The notes beneath the pieces are model-generated. The model saw nothing but the letters and a program-made list of their open reading frames with translations. It was not told the DNA's origin and made no database searches. Made by a program: the position numbers and the translations under genes. A stretch of 48,428 nucleotides of DNA from Polytrichum commune (taxonomy: Eukaryota > Streptophyta > Polytrichopsida > Polytrichales > Polytrichaceae), in assembly GCA_950295325.1 (NCBI GenBank), contig OX485804.1, positions 41,976,001 through 42,024,428 on the forward strand, written 5' to 3'. Position 1 is the first letter of the stretch, and every line of letters starts with the position of its first letter. This document shows positions 42,590 through 48,428 of this stretch, piece by piece.

Positions 42590-43140
42590 CGTTTTTGCAT
42601 TATCTTGTTTTTACACAAAATATAAGATGTGTACAAAATTTGGTAATCGTTGGATGGAATATAAGGATCCAACTGACTTGATGGATCATCCATCAAACAT
42701 GGACATTGGCTCATGTCGGTATCAATAAGGCCATCAACAAGTGGACTTTCGATTTTATTATTCATCTAATGAAAACTTATTGATCTTTCGAAACAATAAT
42801 TGCATTAGCTTCTATGATATACTGTGTAAATTTTAGATGCTTATGATTTACATCCGGGGGATGAAAAAATCTAGAACGACTATATGATGAATGCTAGGGT
42901 TTTGCATTGAACATATGATAGGGATTGATTGTCATTCAAAAGCATATTTTTATACTTATGTTAATGACTATATATGAATGTAATTTTTTGTTATTATATA
43001 CATGATTTCACTGGTATTGTTATCATTGAAATTGTACGTGTTTATTGCTTGATTTTATAGGAAAAAACTCATATATAGGGGGTTATTAGAGTATGTTGCA
43101 AATACGCATGGTTCTTGGTTTTTAATGAAAGGTGCATCAT
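42590..43140 (+). repeat. Inverted repeat pair, right copy
   Basis: Partner of 37704-38090. The frame seen in the other copy is interrupted here by stops and indels. Similarity ends near GGTGCATCATGC. Confidence 0.55.
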
Positions 43141-43450
43141 GCATCATTACCCTCAACAACAAAATATTTTGCGGCACTCTCAACAACTATGGATCCTCCC
43201 CCAAAACCTACTAACCTAGCATCTCTAGCCGTGAATCGCCATCACTAGGATCAAAGAGTTTGGGGGGGGGGGGAAGGGGGAAGGGAGATAGTAATATCAA
43301 AAGGAGCAAAGAAATCAGGTAAACAAATAGGGGAATAAGGTTGTGAAAGAAGGTCTATCCCCAACCTTTGTTCTCAATCCTTGCCTTAGATGGTCCATCC
43401 ATCTCCGCCCTAGATGGAAGGAGTCAATCTACCCCATATTTAGTTTCCCT

Positions 43451-43479
43451 TGCCCTAAACCTTAAACCCTAAACCCTAG
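43451..43479. repeat. Short interstitial telomere-like tract
   Basis: CCCTAAACCTTAAACCCTAA followed by ACCCTAGG: about four units of the plant telomere repeat CCCTAAA with one change. Too short to infer a chromosome fusion. Confidence 0.8.
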
Positions 43480-43676
43480 GCATTGGGCACCATTGATGTA
43501 GCCACCTTTGAGAGCTTTCTAAGCCCTAATTAATAGTGGTTGTTAGTTTCACGAAGTTTGATAAGGCATGGCTTTAGCCTTTGGCTTTAAGTTCACCCTT
43601 GTGTATTTAAACCTATTCCCTGAAGTAGTTTTACACTACATAGAGAGTTGGTAGCTCAGGGATTGAAAGTATAGGT

Positions 43677-43776
43677 AATGCCCAAGAGCGGGGCATTGTG
43701 TGAATAAAGGCCTGGTCTAAGGGCAAAAGCTTGAGGGCGGGCCCTTATTCATGAAATGCCCCCACTCTTGGGTAGT
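43677..43776. repeat. Hairpin of about 36-38 bp stem and 26-nt loop
   Basis: Left arm 43677-43712 (CCCAAGAGCGGGGCATT ... TGAATAAAGGCC) pairs with right arm 43739-43776 (GGGCCCTTATTCA ... CCCCACTCTTGGG). There are few mismatches. It may be a miRNA-like foldback or the relic of a small foldback MITE. Confidence 0.7.
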
Positions 43777-45654
43777 ATTGTCCACTAGCAATTTTTTTGG
43801 TTGTTACATGTGCAACTTCATCTATGATAGTTACATGTGGGGTATAATCCTCATGAGCCATAGACTAAGACTAGGGTTTCGAGGCTTCTCGAAGCTTGTT
43901 GATCAACGACTAGGATGTCGATGGGCGGGCTTCTTTGATTAACTACTTTCATCACCATTCCACTACTTGTGGTCTTGCTTGGTAGACCCATCGCTGTTGA
44001 GATTTGGTCATCTCGCCGCCAACGATCCTTTGCATTGCCATGCTTACATGTACTCCTACTCCATAGACCATCACCATTGTTGCATTGGTGTCCTCTCCAT
44101 GGTTGCTAGGTCACTCCACCTTGCTTAAAAATGATCTTGCTCCACATACTAGCTTTGCTACTTACTGGTGATTGTCTTCATTGTGTATCATGCTACAATT
44201 GTACATAAGTCCTACTCGTTCACCTATGTCTTTGTGTCTACGCTCTACTAATCACCACCATTGTCCCTCGCTCTGCTCACTTGGGTTGTTGGTTACATTG
44301 ACATTGTTGCGGACATTGTAGTCACCTTCATTACTTGCCTTTTTCAGTGTTTTCTTCTCCCTCTTCAACGCATTTGATGTCGGTGATGTTGTTCTTCAAG
44401 CCATGATGCCATACTTCCTGGTTTTGTCTCTAGCTCTAGGTTTCTTCTCTATCTTCAAAGCTTTTATCATCATATCTACATGTATTATATTTGCTTGATG
44501 TGATTGCTTAGTCTTGTTTAGTTGCTTATTCTTAGCTTAGTCGTAGTCTTCACCTCAATGGCTTGGTTTTTGTAGTTCCTTATCTTGTATACGTTGGTTT
44601 AGAGTTGTGATATTGCTTAGTGGTGTTTAGTTGCAAATGGATCCTCATTGCTTCTTACAAGTAAATCTAACCTCTACTTTAATTTGTGTTTGTAGGCTAG
44701 ACAAGGTGTATATTAGTAATAGTGTAGCAATCTATTTTCTAGTTTTTCTAGTATTTTTGTATGCATATTTTAATCAATGGAAATCTCTATCTTGTGTGGC
44801 ATTTATTGTTAAGGTGTTTATGTTGCTATAATAGCTTCTACACTGTTCGACAAGGTTTTCTCTAGTCATAGTAACATATGTGTCTTTGTCAATCATTCTC
44901 CCAATCCGTAGTATGTTATCATGTCACGTTCAGTTCTTACGCATGTGGTTGCACGTATGTCGATCTTTGTTCCCATTGGGAACATCACACGGGGGTTGGA
45001 TTCTTCATTAGAAATCTAAATGACATGCATGGATCATTACGAAAGTAAACCCCCTATATATGAGGAATCATAGAGAAAAACAAACAGATATGTATTAAGG
45101 GCATGCTAGAAAATGGACTCATGTATATATACTAAGGTTTTTCAATTCCAAGTGATAAAAGCCTTCACTACATATACACAATATAAATGATGAATTAAAT
45201 ATAAATTTTTATCACATATAATATCCACTTTCACTTTCCAATGAGCAAGTCATTGAATATTTTTTTTCATTCATAACATGTAACCTAACAATTGCATCAA
45301 ACAAACAATGACGAGAGCACACTAACTTATCAACAATTCATAGAACAAAACTCAAGGGAGCTCATGAGCCTTTAGTTTGTAAAACTTAGAACCCGAATGC
45401 AACCCTAACAAGAATGTACATGCTGGTCATTGAAGACTACGACAACGTGACACAAATGGATGAGAAATTGAATTGGATGAAACTAACACATCTATTGTTG
45501 GTTTTTTCTCTAACCTTGGAGCCTCCTATTGTAAGTCTCCCTTTACTTTAAATTTCTCAATACCCCTTTTAGATCTACGCACTAGAGATAAATAATATAC
45601 CTCTCCCTTATGTATATTATGTAGCACCCTTCTTGCACTCACGTTAGTTCATAC

Positions 45655-46224
45655 TTGGTATGCAGAGTCCACCCCTTGGGGGACGTCATTGAGATATTTG
45701 AGCTCCCTTCAGACCTTAAGTGTCTCTATGACAACCCTAATGACACTCATGAATGCGACTTGGATGATGATACTCTTGAACCACCTCCAACTTTGTCAAG
45801 ATTTTTTTATGGTTCTTGCTTAATACGGGGAGATAGAAAGTATGATGAGGATGATGTGGTGGATGTGGTGGATGAGACTACTAGAGATGTAGGGCTTAGA
45901 TCATGAAGAAGTAGCTAACGTAAAAGCCGGTGGTCGAAGAAACTCCAAACACGTTGAGGATTGGGCCAAGAGTATGTTTAATGAATGGAGAAAGCATCAT
46001 AAGCACAACACCTTTGATCTATTGAGGATATGAGTAAGAAGCATCCAAAAGAGCTTATTGAACTTCTTTGGTTGTTCATGTTGGAAGTGTCTAAATGCAA
46101 TGATGATTTGTACCCTCCTATGAGCCTTGGGAATCTCTTGAGAGTTGTTGGTAGAATCATTTGTGCAAGGACTGTTGAGAGAGAGGTTACATTAGGGGTT
46201 TATGGACTGCAATTTAAACATTGA
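45655..46224 (+). pseudogene. Frameshifted fragment resembling the DUF3504 (ZMYM2/QRICH1-type, Crypton-related) domain
   Basis: An acidic N-terminal frame (45655-45906) is followed by GGRRNSKHVEDWAKSMFNEW (about 45930-45990), then, one base out of frame near 46020, by MSKKHPKELIELLWLFMLEV and SKCNDDLYPPMSLGNLLRVV. The order W..+F..W, EL..LL..F.LEV.K.., YPP.SL is the pattern of DUF3504-type domains related to Crypton tyrosine recombinases. The match is from memory of the family pattern and not a search. Frameshifts show it is not an intact gene. Confidence 0.45.
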
Positions 46225-46285
46225 AACCAACGTTGTGTGCAAGAAAGTAAAGGTATCAACAGATCATGTTGTCCTTTGTTCAATA

Positions 46286-46571
46286 CTCAAGGGGTTCACT
46301 GGCGAAAATCATAGAACAACGTGCGATAAAAAATAGGGTCCAATATATTCATTGTAGATAAATTTTGTAACAAATGTACATGTAAAATAGGGGATTTTAA
46401 AATAGTGAAACATATTTACATGTGAAATACCATCACATATAATATTTTCAAGCTTTTTACATGTAAAATACCATCACCTTATAATCTTTTATGCAAGGTA
46501 AATAACCCCCCCAATAAATAGGTCCCGAACGCACGTGTATGCAAAATATAAGAGGGAGTGAACCCCCCGAG
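46286..46571. mobile_element. hAT-like MITE with 8-bp target duplication
   Basis: The 286-bp element lies between perfect GTTCAATA repeats (46278-46285 and 46572-46579). Left end CTCAAGGGGTTCAC, right end (complement) CTCGGGGGGTTCAC. ACGTGCGA lies about 40 bp inside each end. Same family as 7640-8068. Confidence 0.8.
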
Positions 46572-46866
46572 GTTCAATAGAGGTTGGGATTGGGAATCAC
46601 ATGTTAAGTCTAATGTGTTTTCTCTTGAAGAGGTTTGAATGGTGTTGAACCAAGAGAAATACCAAACTATGAACCCTAAGGGCATTTTCTTGAGATTTGG
46701 ATATTCTTGCACTCGCAACTTCATAATCAAGAAATAGAACGAATAAAAAACAACAATAGATAGTGATTTTTCATTGCACGAGGATGAATTTGTTCATTAT
46801 GTGAACTAAGGCAATTTTGGCTTGTGTAAATTTGTATTATGTTCTAATAGATTGAAGTCATAGTGC

Positions 46867-46935
46867 CTTAGGGGGGTCACACCCCCATTATATTTTGTAA
46901 CCATGTGCGATCATGGGGTATTTAATGGGGGGATA
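46867..46935 (+). mobile_element. Single end of the same hAT-like MITE family
   Basis: CTTAGGGGGGTCACACCCCC followed by ATTATATTTTGTAACCATG and TGCGATCATGG matches the left end of 39712-40119. I cannot find the opposite end. Confidence 0.5.
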
Positions 46936-46939
46936 TTTA

Positions 46940-47960
46940 TGCACCTCTCAATATTTTTTTCCTCCCCATTTGTAGATATAAAGCTACTTTGACTTATTTT
47001 TTTAGCACCCTATATTCATTTGTAGTTGTTTAGAGAGGTTAATTTTTGGCACCATATGTTTTTATAAATTGTACAAGTACCAAATAATGGACGGAATACT
47101 ACAACATTGCAAAATCAACTATGTGAGCAACAAACGTTCCATATCATCCATCTTGTCATTCAATCGGTCTCAATTAGTTATACCAATGCTAAACCATTCA
47201 ATATGCCATTTAAGACACAACCAATAGCACTTGGATACTAGTTTAAAAGTTACCAATAAACATGGAGATAACCAAATGTACAAGCTAACATAGACAAGTT
47301 ATAAACGCGGATTAAAAAAACAAGAAATACAATTAATTGTCACAAGACATGACATTTTGCACAACTATCTACTCCAAAAATAAAATATTGCATTCAAATG
47401 AAAGAAAGCTAAATACAAAAATTCAAAACATTTACATTAATTGTGTTCACAAACACATTCAACCTTGTAGCAAATATTTATAATGTGAAGAGTTAGGATA
47501 TAATTATGCACCCTCCAATACATGTCAAGGTACATGTCAATATCTTCTACAATGTCATGATTAGACTAAAAAAATCCGAAAGGTTTAAAACCAATGATGA
47601 GGAATAATTAAAACTAATTGTTGGCATGAGGCGGCTACCCTTCAAAGTCTCCAACCACTCCATCACGTCTCCCTCCAAGGCAAAGCGCAATCCTTTGAGT
47701 CTACCAAGGTGAGGTTGCCAAATGTGTAGCGCACCATCGGTCATCTACAAAAGGTAGTTGTAGTAAAAATAAAAAGCAATCAATAGAATGTTGGCATATT
47801 GGACACTACTAACAAGATAGATAGAAACTCCAACCCCTTTCAAGCAAGGGGCCGGCGTGAATAAGGTGTCCGTTCGTAATGCCAACGACCCGATGCCCAC
47901 TGGACAAGGGGACATTGGGACAAATATTATTCTCCCCTTTCGAGGATGGACACTATAGTA
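46940..47960. other. Mostly gene-free, with one exon-like patch
   Basis: On the minus strand, 47744-47624 reads MTDGALHIWQPHLGRLKGLR and on to VMEWLETLKGSRLMP, preceded by an acceptor-like TTTGTAG. The patch is GC-richer than its surroundings. It may be a captured exon; no family recognised. Confidence 0.35.
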
Positions 47961-47969
47961 ACACACTAT

Positions 47970-48180
47970 ACAAATTCCTAGCTAGCCACTAGTGCCTTGA
48001 AGATACCGGACATGGTATCCCCCCAAAGGGCTTTGAGGTGCCCATACAACAAGGTCCAAGGACCCCCCACCATAGTTGGGTGGACTAAGGTGGTGAGCAC
48101 CACGCCGGCATGGGGAATAGAACCCACAACCTCCTCATTGGGGGCCATGAGCCCTAACCACCAAGCCAAGGCCTACTAGC
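47970..48180 (-). mobile_element. tRNA-derived SINE
   Basis: On the minus strand, an A-box-like TGGCTTGGTGG (48168-48158) and a B-box-like GGTTCTATTCC (48124-48114) are spaced as in tRNA genes, followed by a non-tRNA body with GTGCTCACCACC and GGGCACCTCAAAGC. This is the layout of plant tRNA-SINEs and recalls the Au family. No CCA end or cloverleaf, so it is not a tRNA gene. Exact ends and target duplication are not resolved. Confidence 0.7.
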
Positions 48181-48428
48181 AAGACAAGTAAGAGCAATAA
48201 CAAAAACTAATGAAGAATTAACCACAAGCCAACCTTAATTCTCATAATTTCATGGCTTGAAAACTAGGTTTTTGGATTTAGAGTATTGAACATGCCCATT
48301 CAAAAATCTATACAAGACCAAACAACAAGAAAATGTGCAGATTCAAGGTTTAGGAAAACATAGTACCTAGCTTCCTCCAAATTTGGATTGAAGTTAACTC
48401 ATCATCGTCATGCATTTGAAAAGTCTAA
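48181..48428. other. Terminal AT-rich flank
   Basis: No gene or repeat structure that I can support before the window ends. Confidence 0.5.

Larger units (their letters stand above)
43142..45640. other. Gene-free stretch
   Basis: Contains a G-run (43262-43280), a short degenerate telomere-type tract (43451-43479) and a hairpin (43677-43776). The frames at 43751 and 44631 have no support. Confidence 0.5.

Noticed and set aside
43640-43700. tRNA-like GGTAGCTCAG near 43650
   Set aside because: No B box at the right distance and no cloverleaf; the following hairpin explains the structure.
43751-43942. Short plus-strand open frame overlapping the hairpin arm
   Set aside because: Starts inside the inverted-repeat arm and lacks any motif.
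48110-48170. Functional tRNA gene
   Set aside because: The A/B boxes are degenerate, no cloverleaf forms, and a SINE body follows.
1-48428. CRISPR array, operons or ribosome binding sites
   Set aside because: Spliced eukaryotic genes and plant transposons show nuclear plant DNA; the regular repeats are microsatellites or hAT subterminal repeats.

Overview
The window is nuclear DNA from a flowering plant. The evidence is AT-rich sequence, short-exon genes split by GT-AG introns, a plant trihelix transcription factor, a plant-type CDC25/ACR2 arsenate-reductase-like gene, and many miniature transposons (hAT-like, Mutator-like, Stowaway-like) plus a tRNA-derived SINE. I cannot name the species.

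Layout. 0-4.5 kb: a complete three-exon trihelix gene on the minus strand, with a 2.5 kb intron in its 5' leader. 4.5-14.3 kb: gene-free repeat land holding an hAT-like MITE with a perfect 8-bp target duplication, a head-to-head inverted duplication of a Pif1-type helicase C-terminus, a decayed host-like exon, and a Mutator-like MITE nested in another MITE. 14.4-16.5 kb: a complete three-exon CDC25/ACR2-like gene on the plus strand. 17.0-18.3 kb: a probable polycistronic snoRNA locus on the minus strand, with a telo-box/site II/TATA promoter, two copies of an H/ACA-like RNA and three copies of an unclassified stem unit. 18.7-19.75 kb: hAT-type subterminal repeat blocks. 22.0-25.2 kb: a seven-exon minus-strand gene for a secreted protein I do not recognise; all phases close to 344 residues. 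27.9-33.1 kb: a plus-strand gene of unknown function with large tandem duplications in its introns, one of which duplicates a possible alternative last exon ending in HDEL/HNEL.

33-48.4 kb is almost entirely repeats: hairpin-ended CACTAAAT MITEs, a G-run/C-run-terminated MITE, an hAT-like MITE inserted into a TATATC microsatellite, long inverted repeat pairs, a ~100-nt hairpin, a fragment resembling the DUF3504/Crypton-related domain, another hAT-like MITE with its target duplication, and a tRNA-SINE.

The protein genes look like unrelated single-copy housekeeping or regulatory genes and do not form an operon or pathway. The least expected items are the putative H/ACA snoRNA cluster, the inverted helicase duplication, the DUF3504/Crypton-like fragment and the tandem HDEL/HNEL terminal exons. 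All calls are by eye from the sequence; no database search was run.
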